Assembly: GCF_026013605.1 (NCBI RefSeq)
Contig: NZ_JAPDPJ010000028.1
Location: 1-64,000, forward strand
Direction of reading: 5' to 3'
Source of the DNA: Plebeiibacterium sediminum
GTDB taxonomy: Bacteria > Bacteroidota > Bacteroidia > Bacteroidales > Marinilabiliaceae
Length of the DNA stretch: 64,000 nt
The notes below the pieces were generated by a model. That model ran no database searches, was not told the DNA's origin, and was given only the letters and a program-made list of their open reading frames with translations. The first letter of the stretch is position 1. Each line of letters begins with the position of its first letter. This document shows, piece after piece, positions 8,660-17,389 of this stretch. Made by a program: the position numbers and the translations under genes.

Positions 8660-10108
8660 CTATTTATCGGTAGTAACAGTTTCAAGTTCACTTAAAAACT
8701 TTTTCATTGCAGCCTGACTTGCTTTGCTGGTAGAAACTGAGCCCGGACCATTGATACAACCACCTTCACATCCCATTACTTCAATAAAATTATAATCAGG
8801 AGCTTTTGCCGTAAAGGCTTTCAATAGTTTAATGTTTTTTCTGGTAAGACCATCAACTAAAAATTCTTTAAAAGCGTATCCGTTAGGAATTGAAGCTTTA
8901 ATTGCATTGGCAACACCGCCGCTTAAAGCAAAACCACGGGCTTCGTTTGAGATATTTAATTTAAGATTTACTTCATCTGCTTCCGGGAACTGAATGTTGT
9001 AAGCTAAAAAGATCACGCTTAATTCCTCAAAAGTTAATACATAATCAACATTTTTTGCATGTTGAGCTTCGCTACGTTTAGCTAAACAAGGGCCAATAAA
9101 TACTCTTTTTGCATTAGGGAAACGTTCCTTTGCAATTTCAGCAGTATAATACATTGGCGATTTTGTATGCGAAACATGAGGTTGAATTTTGGGGATATGC
9201 TTTTCGCTTAAAAGTGTATGTGCCGGACAACAAGATGAAGTCATAAACAAGTTGTTGTTTTGTACATTCTCAATCCATTCTGCAGTTTCATTTTGTGCAG
9301 TAACATCAGCACCTTCAGCAACTTCAATCACATGAGTAAAACCAATTTCTTTTAAGGCACCCAAAAGATTTTCTGGTTTAGCTTTAAACTGACCAAAAAT
9401 TGCAGGCGCTACCATGGCTACCATTTCCTCTTTTTGCTTCAGGTTATAAGTAAGCTGAATTACCTGTGATTTTTCCATGATTGCACCAAAAGGACATGCT
9501 GTCATACATTTCCCACAATATATACATTTCGATTTGTCTATTACCTCAATACCATTTTCATCTTTTTTAATGGCATTTACAGGACAAGCTTCTTCGCATG
9601 GAACAGGCAGGTAAGCAATAGCATGGAATGGACATGCTTTTTGACATAATCCACAGTTTACGCATTTCTGGTGGTCAATAATCGCCTTACCGTTTAATAC
9701 TCTGATGGCATCTTTAGGACAGTTTACCTGACAAGCTCTAGCTTCACATCCCTGGCATAAGTTACTTACTGTATAATTTACCTGAACACAAGAACTACAT
9801 GCTTCATCAATTACAGTAAGGTGCTCGTCAGGAATTCCCTTTTTCTGTACAGACTTTTCTGCGTAATCTCTTAATGGTGTAAGTTCATCTTCTTCATCAG
9901 CAATACAAAAACCCATCATCGCCATTGCTTTGTATTTTATAACTGCACGGTCTTTATGCACGCAACAACGAATAGGAGTCTTGGATTTGGGTCTCATCTC
10001 AAGAGGGATTCTATCAATCTTTTCAAACAATTCATCTTCCTTTAATAGCTTAATTATTCGGGTTAATAATTCCCTTCGTGTTTGAATCGCATTGTTAAAA
10101 TAGGTCAT
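8660..10108 (-). CDS. Group B [FeFe] hydrogenase, monomeric ferredoxin type
   Basis: The 482-residue protein has several 4Fe-4S motifs (C118xxC..C126xxxC130, C149xxCxxCxxxCP, C195xxCxxCxxxCP, plus C171/C175) followed by the H-cluster domain. H-cluster ligands are visible as Cys294 in TSSCCPA, Cys341 in IGPCLAK, and Cys447/Cys451 in GCEGGC. The preceding Cys293, the proton-relay cysteine of catalytic enzymes, is kept, so true H2 turnover (2H+ + 2e- = H2) is likely. The extended N-terminal Cys-rich region and the GCEGG form fit group B. It is the last gene of the hydrogen cluster, 96 bp after the phosphatase, and probably exchanges electrons with ferredoxin. The maturases HydEFG are not in the window. 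Confidence 0.88.
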   Translation of the reverse strand: MTYFNNAIQTRRELLTRIIKLLKEDELFEKIDRIPLEMRPKSKTPIRCCVHKDRAVIKYKAMAMMGFCIADEEDELTPLRDYAEKSVQKKGIPDEHLTVIDEACSSCVQVNYTVSNLCQGCEARACQVNCPKDAIRVLNGKAIIDHQKCVNCGLCQKACPFHAIAYLPVPCEEACPVNAIKKDENGIEVIDKSKCIYCGKCMTACPFGAIMEKSQVIQLTYNLKQKEEMVAMVAPAIFGQFKAKPENLLGALKEIGFTHVIEVAEGADVTAQNETAEWIENVQNNNLFMTSSCCPAHTLLSEKHIPKIQPHVSHTKSPMYYTAEIAKERFPNAKRVFIGPCLAKRSEAQHAKNVDYVLTFEELSVIFLAYNIQFPEADEVNLKLNISNEARGFALSGGVANAIKASIPNGYAFKEFLVDGLTRKNIKLLKAFTAKAPDYNFIEVMGCEGGCINGPGSVSTSKASQAAMKKFLSELETVTTDK

Positions 10109-10204
10109 ATTATTTTTAAGTTATTTATTTTCTAAAATAGTTTTCTCAATAAAGTTTTCCATGTTCATCACTCCAATAGAGTGATACTTTGTATTTGGGT
10201 TTAT

Positions 10205-11389
10205 TTATAAATAGGTCGTACTTGTCTTCTTATAAAATTTATTTTCTAATATTTCGGTTATTCGTTTAATTACGTTTCTTCTTATTTCAAGCTCAACAGG
10301 TAAATTGGGATCCTGATGTGCATTATTGATTCTTGTTCCTGATATGAACTCAATTTCATCACTTTCGAGCATCATTTTTATAATTTTTCCAGATACGCCA
10401 TCCGGTACATCAGCTTTACTTTCGTAATGTTGCATTTCTTCAGATACTTTAGCCAGGGTTATCACTCCTTCGGTAACCAGATCAACACCTTTCATTTGTG
10501 CTTGCGGGGGTAGTCCGGGTTGGTAATGATTCAAATCAATTTCAACTTCAGTATCTAATTCTCTTGCAACAATCTTGGCTGTTGTTCCGCCGCAAACAAT
10601 TGTGTGTCCTTTGAATTGCTTAATGCTGTTAGCCAGTGTTACATCATTGTGTTTATGATACGGAGGTCCGGATACAATTAATAATTTCCGCGGCTTGCGA
10701 TAATATAATACACAACATGAGGCATCATCTTTTAAAGATCCATTATCAATAGAAACAGCTCTGGAAATAATGCTTTGACAAAGGCTTTTAGCCGATATTT
10801 TTGGCGTTTCGCTTACTGTATTTTTAATATAATTTTTTAGTCCTGAAATTTGCCAGCCAAAATGCATTTCATCGCTTCCCATACCACATTGGGTTATTCC
10901 GTCACTCACTAAAATAATTCTATCCTCTTTTTTAAGACTAAAATTGTAGTGGTAGAGTTTATTTCTATTTGTTTTGATGTGGGTTAGCGTTTTTTCATTT
11001 TTTTGTAAATCAATAAAGTCACCATCTCTTAACAATAGTACAGATGGGTTATCATATTCCATGATGTTTACTTCACCACGATAATTTATATCAATGATTG
11101 AAAATGTAGAATAGCTTACTTTGCGTAAAGAATCCTCAGGAAGTGTTTTTGTGATAAATTCAGCAGTGCGCTCAATCGGTTCTCCGGCAAGAGTAAACTG
11201 AAGAGCCATTGTGCTGGTCATTGTAGCTGATACGTTGGCTTTTGCTCCGCTTCCTAATCCATCAGACATCACCGCAACAAAGCGGTTTTCCTCTTTTACT
11301 TTACTAAAGAGTACCGCATCGCCGCAAATTGACTCGCCAGCCTTTGCATAACATAAATTTTCTGCTTCTATTACAAATGGATTATGCAT
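10205..11389 (-). CDS. SpoIIE-type PP2C serine phosphatase linked to the sensory hydrogenase
   Basis: Residues 1-~230 form a SpoIIE/PP2C phosphatase with metal-binding Asp residues visible in ICGDA, VMSDGLGSG, LVSDGI and KDDASC. The remaining ~160 residues are a C-terminal extension with a GGTTAKIVAREL segment, typical of the phosphatases that accompany group C [FeFe] hydrogenases. It probably removes phosphate from an unidentified Ser/Thr-phosphorylated protein under control of the adjacent H2 sensor. The start overlaps the end of the sensor gene by 8 bp, implying translational coupling. No anti-sigma factor or STAS antagonist is encoded nearby, so the target is open. Confidence 0.88.
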   Translation of the reverse strand: MHNPFVIEAENLCYAKAGESICGDAVLFSKVKEENRFVAVMSDGLGSGAKANVSATMTSTMALQFTLAGEPIERTAEFITKTLPEDSLRKVSYSTFSIIDINYRGEVNIMEYDNPSVLLLRDGDFIDLQKNEKTLTHIKTNRNKLYHYNFSLKKEDRIILVSDGITQCGMGSDEMHFGWQISGLKNYIKNTVSETPKISAKSLCQSIISRAVSIDNGSLKDDASCCVLYYRKPRKLLIVSGPPYHKHNDVTLANSIKQFKGHTIVCGGTTAKIVARELDTEVEIDLNHYQPGLPPQAQMKGVDLVTEGVITLAKVSEEMQHYESKADVPDGVSGKIIKMMLESDEIEFISGTRINNAHQDPNLPVELEIRRNVIKRITEILENKFYKKTSTTYL

Positions 11390-13124
11390 GCGATTCGCTA
11401 TCAGTGTTTAAATGATTAGAATTTTCTTCGGAATAATCGGTTAGAATTGAGTTCAATAAAGAATCAGTAAAAGAAGCGTTCTCACCAAGTAAAGCAGCTA
11501 TCTTTTGTACAGTTTCCATGTTCTTTTTGATTACAATCCGTGTTCTTTTTTCAATGATGTCGCTTCTGAATTCTTTGTTTTCAAAATTCTGAATAATTCC
11601 GGCAACCAGTTTGTACTTTTGAATATTGAAAATACTCAACTGAAAGCTCTTTCCATTTTGAACTACGGGTAATTGATTGTACTCTTTACCTGTGTGAATT
11701 GCTGTGGTAAAATGTTCCGTAAAATAACCGAGTTCATTAATGGATTTATTAACCAAATCTGAATTGATATGCTGAGAATCAAAATTGTTTTGCAATTGGA
11801 GCATATTCAAACAACTTTGATTAATTTCTTTAATATTTAAATCAGAGTCTACTAAAATTACACCAGAAGGTATTTTCTTTAGTAATAATGTAGCCTGATG
11901 GTGTGCAATTTTCTTCAAATGCGAAACGCACATATTTGTTTCAGCCATCCCGCTAAGAGTAGCCATAGCAAATTCGCGGCAAGTATTATATCCACAACTG
12001 CCGCAATTTAACTCGTCTTTAGGAGAATGTTTACCAATACTATATAAAGCTTCTTGTATATCTTCAGGTTTGTAGTCGGGTAAAATAACTGCATTCTGAC
12101 CAAAGTAATCGCACTCAATATTTAATAGAATAGGATTTTCTTTTTTTGTAGTGTTTTCTTTAGGCTTACTGTTTAAAATTTCAATTTTTCGCTGAACTGG
12201 ATTATTGTCTTCACTACAACCTGGTCCGTTTATACATCCTCCTTCACAAAGTAAAAGTTCTAAAAATACAGGACCATCATGTTGAATGGTGTTTAATGTA
12301 TTTAAAACCTTTTTCACTTCATCAATACCTGCAAAAGATAGTTTTAACAAGTTGTTTGTTCCCTTACCAAAGGTGTTAATCATTCCTCCTTCAATGGGGT
12401 AGATGTTTCCATTTGTAGCTCTTTCCGGATAAAAATCTATCGTTTTACCCTTGCTGTTAGTTTCTGGTTTATCTGATTCGTTGATCCATTCTTTTAATTC
12501 ATTAAAAGTAATAGCGGTATCAACTAATGATGGCCAGTTATCAGCTTCTGCTTTTTTAGCAATACAAGGGCCTATAAATACTATTTTAGTATCTTTTCCT
12601 CCGTTAGCTTTCAGGCTTTTAGCATGAGCCAGCATGGGAGAGAGGAACGGAATAATATTTACAACGTGTTGTGGGTAATATTTTTTGATGAGTTCAACTA
12701 CACCCGGACAAGCAGATGAAATATAAACACCTTTGTTACGAGCCTTTAAAAACTGCTCAGTGTGCCCTGTTACAATCTGGGCACCTAAGGCAGTCTCTGA
12801 AATGTAGTTAAAACCTAAATTAGTTAATTGGGTAATAAACTCTTCGTCGGTAAAATGAGGGAATTCCGAACGAAAAGATGGTGCCACAGAAGCTATTGTT
12901 GTGGTACCTGACTTGATTAATTGTTTAACCCTTGATACACCATCTCTGATTTGCTTGGCATTTGCCGGACATACAGATACACATCGTCCACAGTATATGC
13001 AAAGTTCATCTATTATAGATGCTTTTTGTTCTGTTATTTTAATTGCTTTAGAAGGGCAGTTTCTAATGCATTTATAACAGTCCATACAATCATTTTCAAT
13101 GGTGTAAATGGGTTTTGTATTCAT
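11382..13124 (-). CDS. hydS: Sensory (group C) [FeFe] hydrogenase with PAS domain
   Basis: The 580-residue protein has, in order, two 4Fe-4S motifs (C13-P24 and C42-P53), an H-cluster domain with Cys139, Cys187, Cys293 and Cys297, a 4Fe-4S domain (C374GSCGYNTC, Cys399), a PAS domain (~408-520) and a helical tail. Ala138 stands where catalytic enzymes have the proton-relay Cys (SSACP rather than SCCP). This substitution is reported for HydS-type sensory hydrogenases such as that of Thermotoga maritima. The PAS plus tail is expected to pass the H2 signal on. There is no histidine kinase domain; the output is probably the overlapping PP2C gene. The symbol follows the general HydS name. Confidence 0.87.
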   Translation of the reverse strand: MNTKPIYTIENDCMDCYKCIRNCPSKAIKITEQKASIIDELCIYCGRCVSVCPANAKQIRDGVSRVKQLIKSGTTTIASVAPSFRSEFPHFTDEEFITQLTNLGFNYISETALGAQIVTGHTEQFLKARNKGVYISSACPGVVELIKKYYPQHVVNIIPFLSPMLAHAKSLKANGGKDTKIVFIGPCIAKKAEADNWPSLVDTAITFNELKEWINESDKPETNSKGKTIDFYPERATNGNIYPIEGGMINTFGKGTNNLLKLSFAGIDEVKKVLNTLNTIQHDGPVFLELLLCEGGCINGPGCSEDNNPVQRKIEILNSKPKENTTKKENPILLNIECDYFGQNAVILPDYKPEDIQEALYSIGKHSPKDELNCGSCGYNTCREFAMATLSGMAETNMCVSHLKKIAHHQATLLLKKIPSGVILVDSDLNIKEINQSCLNMLQLQNNFDSQHINSDLVNKSINELGYFTEHFTTAIHTGKEYNQLPVVQNGKSFQLSIFNIQKYKLVAGIIQNFENKEFRSDIIEKRTRIVIKKNMETVQKIAALLGENASFTDSLLNSILTDYSEENSNHLNTDSESHA

Positions 13125-13160
13125 AAAGAATGATGATTAATGCAAATTTTGGTGTTTGAA

Positions 13161-13427
13161 TTAGCCTAATTTTTCCATCAGTATTTTTTCTACCTGAAAA
13201 GTTTGAACTTCTTCAAAGGTTTCATCATTAATTGTGATTACCGGACCTCTACTGCAATTCTCAGTACATAGATGCCCTCTAAAATCAAGTGTAGCAGCAA
13301 TTTCTTTTTTCCCTTCAACGTATTGCTGAATAATTTTTAGGTTCTCTGCGTTTCCACGTGTGTAGCATGAGCTTCCCAGGCATATTCTAATTACGTTTTG
13401 CTTTTTTTGTGTATCCATAATTGCCAT
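13161..13427 (-). CDS. Thioredoxin-like 2Fe-2S ferredoxin
   Basis: The 88-residue protein matches the thioredoxin-like ferredoxin fold of NuoE/HydC C-termini. The cysteines are in ICLGSSCYTRGNAE (two Cys, CxxxxC) and in LCTENCSRGPV (CxxxC), giving four 2Fe-2S ligands. It is the first gene of the hydrogenase transcript, 36 bp before the sensory hydrogenase, and is a plausible electron donor or acceptor for it. Two in-frame ATGs exist at 13427 and 13418; the second (MDTQKK) leaves a longer leader behind the predicted sigma-54 promoter and is equally plausible. Confidence 0.85.
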   Translation of the reverse strand: MAIMDTQKKQNVIRICLGSSCYTRGNAENLKIIQQYVEGKKEIAATLDFRGHLCTENCSRGPVITINDETFEEVQTFQVEKILMEKLG

Positions 13428-13442
13428 AGTTTGACCTGTTAA

Positions 13443-13459
13443 TATCTATTTTTGTGCCA
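13443..13459 (-). promoter_or_regulatory. Candidate sigma-54 (-24/-12) promoter of the hydrogenase operon
   Basis: On the minus strand TGGCAC (13459-13454) exactly matches the -24 element, and the -12 position reads TAGAT where TTGCA/T is expected, with the conserved G correctly spaced. Transcription would start near 13434, just before the ferredoxin ATG. A sigma-54 activator gene lies directly upstream. The -12 element is imperfect. Confidence 0.5.
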
Positions 13460-13522
13460 AAGTTGTTATGTTGTTGAAATATAGCTTTATGTAGTGTCGG
13501 GTGAGGATTAGTTAAATTAATA

Positions 13523-13590
13523 TGTCCCATAATAGGACATCTATTATATTTAGTTGTGTTCATAAACGGAACGGTGTTCGAAAATAGGAC
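13523..13590. promoter_or_regulatory. Two candidate activator-binding palindromes, 52 bp apart
   Basis: ATGTCC (13522-13527) and GGACAT (13535-13540) form a perfect 6-bp inverted repeat with a 7-nt spacer. A second, degenerate copy with the same layout, TGTTCGAAAATAGGAC, lies at 13575-13590 against TGTCCCATAATAGGAC at 13523-13538. The 52-bp offset is almost exactly five helical turns, and the sites lie ~90 and ~140 bp before the predicted start. That fits upstream activating sequences for an enhancer-binding protein. Confidence 0.5.
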
Positions 13591-13607
13591 GATCGATATT
13601 GAGTGTG

Positions 13608-15323
13608 TTAATCGGAATGATTAATATTGTATTTTTTAAGTTTTTGATATAAAGTATTTCTTCCAATTCCCAGAATCTTAGCAACTTTAGTCATGTTACC
13701 ACTGTGTTTTTTGATGGCCATAAAGATATGTCTTTTTTCAATTTCCTGCAGTGTTAAATCAGGAATTGCTTCAATATTGACATTGTTGTTTTCGTATTGA
13801 ACCTTATCTTTTTCGTGTTTTAAAATGTGGAAACTATCTAAAGATATTTTGCCATTAAAATTGACCAATTGTTCAATATAGTTTTCCAATTCTCTTACAT
13901 TTCCAGGCCAGTCGTAATCCAACAATTGCTGTAAATCTGAATATCCCATATGGGGAATATCCTTATGTAACTTAAGACTTTTTTGATTTAGAAAGAATTT
14001 TATCAATGAGGGAATATCTCCTTTTCGTTCTTTTAAAGATGGAATGTATAATGGGATTACGCTGATTCTGTAGAAAAGATCCATTCTGAAATTTCCCTTT
14101 TCAACCTCATTCTGAAGGTTTTTGTTTGTAGCTGCAATAATTCGCACATCAATAGGAATGACTTTATCGCCACCAACTCTGGTTATACTACTTTCTTGTA
14201 TGGCTCTTAATAATTTAACCTGCATATCAGGTTTCATATCTCCAATTTCATCTAAGAATAGTGTTCCGTTGTTGGCCAGCTCAAATTTACCCGGATGACC
14301 ACCTTTTTTAGCTCCGGTAAAGGCGCCGTGTTCGTATCCAAATAATTCACTTTCTATCAGGTTTTCAGATATGGCAGCGCAGTTAATGGCAACAAAGGCG
14401 CCATTTTTTCTATTGCTTGCATTGTGAATACTTTGGGCAAAAACCTCTTTACCTGTTCCACTTTCGCCTTCAATTAAAATAGTTGAAGGACTGTTGGCTA
14501 TGGTCTCAGCATAATCAATGGCCTGACGCATTATTTTACTTTTGCCAATAATATCATCAAAAGTGTATCTGGCCTCCATTCCTGTGTACTTGTTAACCAA
14601 TTGGTAAACCTTTTCAATGGAGCGAAATGCCAAAACAAAGCCTATTTTAATACCATCGGTATCAATAATCGGAGAACAGTTTAAATTAAATTTTAATGAA
14701 TCGGATGGAGTACTAATGGTCGTTTCTTTGTTTGAGACATCATTCCCCTGATTTACCATTTTAATGATGTCGTTCCAGGTGGGAATAAGTTTCTCTATTG
14801 AATAATCCAATAATTCAGTTCGGCGTATATCAAGTATTCTACAGCAATGATCGTTGGCGTAAATAATTTTTCCAGATGAGTTTGTAGACAAAACAGCAAA
14901 GTTTACTGCATTCATTATGGCAAAGGTAAATTGTTCTGTTTTATCTAATTGGTTTTGCTGTTTAATATCCTTAATGGATTGGGAGATGATTTCAGTAAGC
15001 AAATGAATGTAAGTTTTTGCGGTATTAATCTCTCCTTTTATTAATATACCAATGTGGTATGCTAAATCAGCATGGATAAAAAATTGATTAGAATAAAATG
15101 AAAAATCCTTCTTGTTCAGGATTTCATTATTAACCTCAGTTATTGTTTTGTGTGCTGAGGTATCTGGTAAAATTTTATGGTTATCAGTTGAATGATGAAT
15201 AAGCAATTGTTGGTTTTCATCAAAAATGAAAATAGTAAGTGGCTCCAGAATTATTTCACTTAGTTCGTGTAAAATAAATCGTTTGATATGATTTGTAATG
15301 TTGTGAGCGTTTAACGTAACCAT
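13608..15323 (-). CDS. Sigma-54-dependent enhancer-binding activator with PAS domain
   Basis: The 571-residue regulator has an N-terminal sensor-like region (1-125), a PAS domain (~131-240), a sigma-54 AAA+ domain (253-480) with Walker A GESGTGKE (286-293), the sigma-54 contact loop GAFTGA (333-338) and Walker B FLDEIGD (356-362), and a Fis-type helix-turn-helix (523-567). There is no receiver domain, so it probably senses a small molecule or redox state itself. It lies on the same strand just upstream of the hydrogenase operon; the intervening 180 bp carry its likely binding sites and a -24/-12 promoter. A -7-like TAGCTTTG element precedes its own start. Target assignment is inference. Confidence 0.88.
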   Translation of the reverse strand: MVTLNAHNITNHIKRFILHELSEIILEPLTIFIFDENQQLLIHHSTDNHKILPDTSAHKTITEVNNEILNKKDFSFYSNQFFIHADLAYHIGILIKGEINTAKTYIHLLTEIISQSIKDIKQQNQLDKTEQFTFAIMNAVNFAVLSTNSSGKIIYANDHCCRILDIRRTELLDYSIEKLIPTWNDIIKMVNQGNDVSNKETTISTPSDSLKFNLNCSPIIDTDGIKIGFVLAFRSIEKVYQLVNKYTGMEARYTFDDIIGKSKIMRQAIDYAETIANSPSTILIEGESGTGKEVFAQSIHNASNRKNGAFVAINCAAISENLIESELFGYEHGAFTGAKKGGHPGKFELANNGTLFLDEIGDMKPDMQVKLLRAIQESSITRVGGDKVIPIDVRIIAATNKNLQNEVEKGNFRMDLFYRISVIPLYIPSLKERKGDIPSLIKFFLNQKSLKLHKDIPHMGYSDLQQLLDYDWPGNVRELENYIEQLVNFNGKISLDSFHILKHEKDKVQYENNNVNIEAIPDLTLQEIEKRHIFMAIKKHSGNMTKVAKILGIGRNTLYQKLKKYNINHSD

Positions 15324-15438
15324 TTCATTTTATTTGAAGCTGCGCTGCAAAGCTAAATATTTTAATGCAAGAGTTAAAGTAATAATAAATTTTAGTAGGT
15401 TTATTAAGATTTTAAAAACTTATTAAACTTAATTTGTG

Positions 15439-16359
15439 ATGAAAAAATATCAAATTCTAACGTTACTATGGGTAGTTTCATTTGCCTGTTTTGCTCAAAA
15501 GTCAACCCTGCAACTAAACTTAAAACAAGGACAGGAATACCTGCAAAAACAAGATTCTAAAATTAATATTGAACAGAATTTAAGTGGAATGACTATAAAT
15601 ATTGTGATGAATATTTATGGTGTGATGTCTTATAACGTTGATAAAGTTAATAGTGATTCCTATGATTTATCTGTAAAGTATAAGAGCTTGAAAATGAATA
15701 TGCAAATGCCACAAGGGTCAATGGAATTTAGTTCGGATAAAATAGACGAAACAGATATGTTCTCAACGATATTAGGAGAAATGGTTGGTAAAACATTTTA
15801 TATCACCATGCTGAAAAATGGGAAAATTAAAGAAGTAAGAAACACTGATGTTTTATTTGCTTCTATTTATGATAAACTTCCTAATGCTCCGGAGGCTCAG
15901 GTAGCACAAGTTAAAAAACAACTGCAAGATGCTTATGGAGGTGATGCTTTAAAAGGAAACCTTGAGATGGTTACTTCAATTTTTCCTGACCAACCAGTTA
16001 AATTAGGAGATACATGGAATGTTAGTACAAACATGAATTCAGGTTTCTCTGCTCTTATGAATTCAACGTATAAATATTTAGAAGAAGGTTCCGATTTTTA
16101 TTTAATTGGAGGTGATTCTTCAATTAAAACAGAAGATACAGATACTTACGTTGAAAATAATGGTATGCAGATGAAGTATAACTTAAGTGGAAGTTTGGTT
16201 TCTAAAATTAAAATTGACAAATCAAGTGGTTGGATTATGGAAGCTAAAATAGATCAGGAATTAAAAGGAAACACAGAAATAAAAGGAAATGCCCAAATGC
16301 CTAATGGCATGTCAATACCTATGGTTATGAAAAATGATATGACCATAACAGGGAACTAA
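15439..16359 (+). CDS. DUF6263-like secreted protein
   Basis: The 306-residue protein starts with a signal peptide (MKKYQILTLLWVVSFACFAQ) and continues as beta-rich sequence with many Gly, Met, Lys and Asp residues; the MSYNVDKVNSDSYDLSVKY and FPDQPVKLGDTWN segments resemble DUF6263 family members, which are common in Bacteroidota and of unknown function. It is probably periplasmic or outer-membrane associated. I chose the ATG at 15439; a GTG one codon upstream is in frame but unneeded. It diverges from the sigma-54 activator and ends before a terminator. Confidence 0.65.
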   Translation: MKKYQILTLLWVVSFACFAQKSTLQLNLKQGQEYLQKQDSKINIEQNLSGMTINIVMNIYGVMSYNVDKVNSDSYDLSVKYKSLKMNMQMPQGSMEFSSDKIDETDMFSTILGEMVGKTFYITMLKNGKIKEVRNTDVLFASIYDKLPNAPEAQVAQVKKQLQDAYGGDALKGNLEMVTSIFPDQPVKLGDTWNVSTNMNSGFSALMNSTYKYLEEGSDFYLIGGDSSIKTEDTDTYVENNGMQMKYNLSGSLVSKIKIDKSSGWIMEAKIDQELKGNTEIKGNAQMPNGMSIPMVMKNDMTITGN

Positions 16360-16397
16360 TTTCTATTATGGATTGATAAAATACCATTAAAAATTAA

Positions 16398-16431
16398 AAT
16401 GCCGCATTGTTTTACAGTGTGGCATTTTTTG
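16398..16431 (+). terminator. Terminator after the DUF6263-like gene
   Basis: ATGCCGCA and TGTGGCAT form the arms of a stem (with one weak pair) around a short loop, followed by a T run, 40 bp after the stop codon. Layout is classic for rho-independent termination. Confidence 0.65.
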
Positions 16432-16436
16432 TTGGT

Positions 16437-16485
16437 GGGCGTAATCGCCCGCAATAATTTCGCCCGGCTGGGCGATTATGCGCAG
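16437..16485. repeat. Pair of GC-rich hairpins
   Basis: GGGCG-TAAT-CGCCC and TCGCCC-GGCT-GGGCGA are two perfect short hairpins in tandem, and the first arm region (GCGTAATCGCCC) is also complementary to the end of the second (GGGCGATTATGCGC), so a larger cruciform is possible. GC content is far above the neighbourhood. It looks like a REP-type element rather than a promoter. Confidence 0.5.
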
Positions 16486-16644
16486 AAGTAAAAAATACAA
16501 TTTCTTCTGTTTATGTCTTTTATTATATTGATAATTAATGGGATATGATTTAGTTGGACCCAAAGAGTGGTTTTTGGTATATAGCTTGATTTTAATATGG
16601 CATGACTGAATATTTCAGTTGTATGACCATATAAAATTTGAGTT

Positions 16645-17325
16645 ATGGAAGTTAAAAAAAACAAAAAGTTTGATCTGGAGCGAAAACGCAATATGTTTTT
16701 GCAAATTGGATTTGTTATTGCCTTAGGGGTTTCGTTGGTTGCTTTTGAATGGAAAACGACCACAAATACAATTAAACAATTTGTTATTAATGATGGACCG
16801 GTTGATGAATTGGAATTGCCTCCTATTGTAAGAGAAAAAGAACCAGAACAGGCTAAGCCCGTTCCTCCTAAAGTTTCTGTTGAAGAAATTGTTATTGTAG
16901 AAGATGATACTCCCATTGAAGAGGAAATAGATTTTACTTCAGAATCTACAGAAGATTTAACGCTGGCCCTGGACGATTTTGCAATGGAGGATGATGCTGG
17001 TGACGAAGCAATTCCATTTGTAATTTTAGAAGATAAACCAGAATTTCCAGGTGGAGAAAGAGCTTTATTGAGATACTTAGCTAAATCCGTAAATTATCCG
17101 GTTATAGCCCAGGAAAACGGAATTCAGGGTAAAGTTTATTTAAGCTTTGTGATTGGTAAAACTGGTAAAGTAAGAGACGTAAAAATTCTTCGTGGGGCTG
17201 ATCCATCATTAGATAAAGAAGCAATTCGAGTAGTTTCGTCAATGCCTGACTGGAAACCAGGAAAACAAAGAAATAAATTTGTATCTGTTTCCTACCAAGT
17301 GCCTATCAATTTTACATTACAATAA
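16645..17325 (+). CDS. TonB-family energy transducer
   Basis: The 226-residue protein has a cytoplasmic basic N-terminus, one membrane helix (~18-36), a Pro/Glu-rich periplasmic spacer (residues ~50-110: PPIVREKEPEQAKPVPPKV) and a C-terminal TonB domain (~125-226) with the Bacteroidota hallmark PEFPGGERALLRYLAKSVNYP and GKVYLSFVIGKTGKV. It couples proton-motive force to outer-membrane transporters such as SusC-like and B12 receptors. No exbB/exbD are adjacent, which is common for additional TonB copies. A strong terminator follows. Confidence 0.9.
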   Translation: MEVKKNKKFDLERKRNMFLQIGFVIALGVSLVAFEWKTTTNTIKQFVINDGPVDELELPPIVREKEPEQAKPVPPKVSVEEIVIVEDDTPIEEEIDFTSESTEDLTLALDDFAMEDDAGDEAIPFVILEDKPEFPGGERALLRYLAKSVNYPVIAQENGIQGKVYLSFVIGKTGKVRDVKILRGADPSLDKEAIRVVSSMPDWKPGKQRNKFVSVSYQVPINFTLQ

Positions 17326-17389
17326 TTATAATCGTTGATACTATAACTTGTTAATGTATTCTCAAATACAAAGTTAATAATGAAATAAT

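Noticed and set aside
12951-13133. Cysteine-rich 60-codon plus-strand frame
   Set aside because: It is the antisense shadow of the ferredoxin motifs of the sensory hydrogenase.
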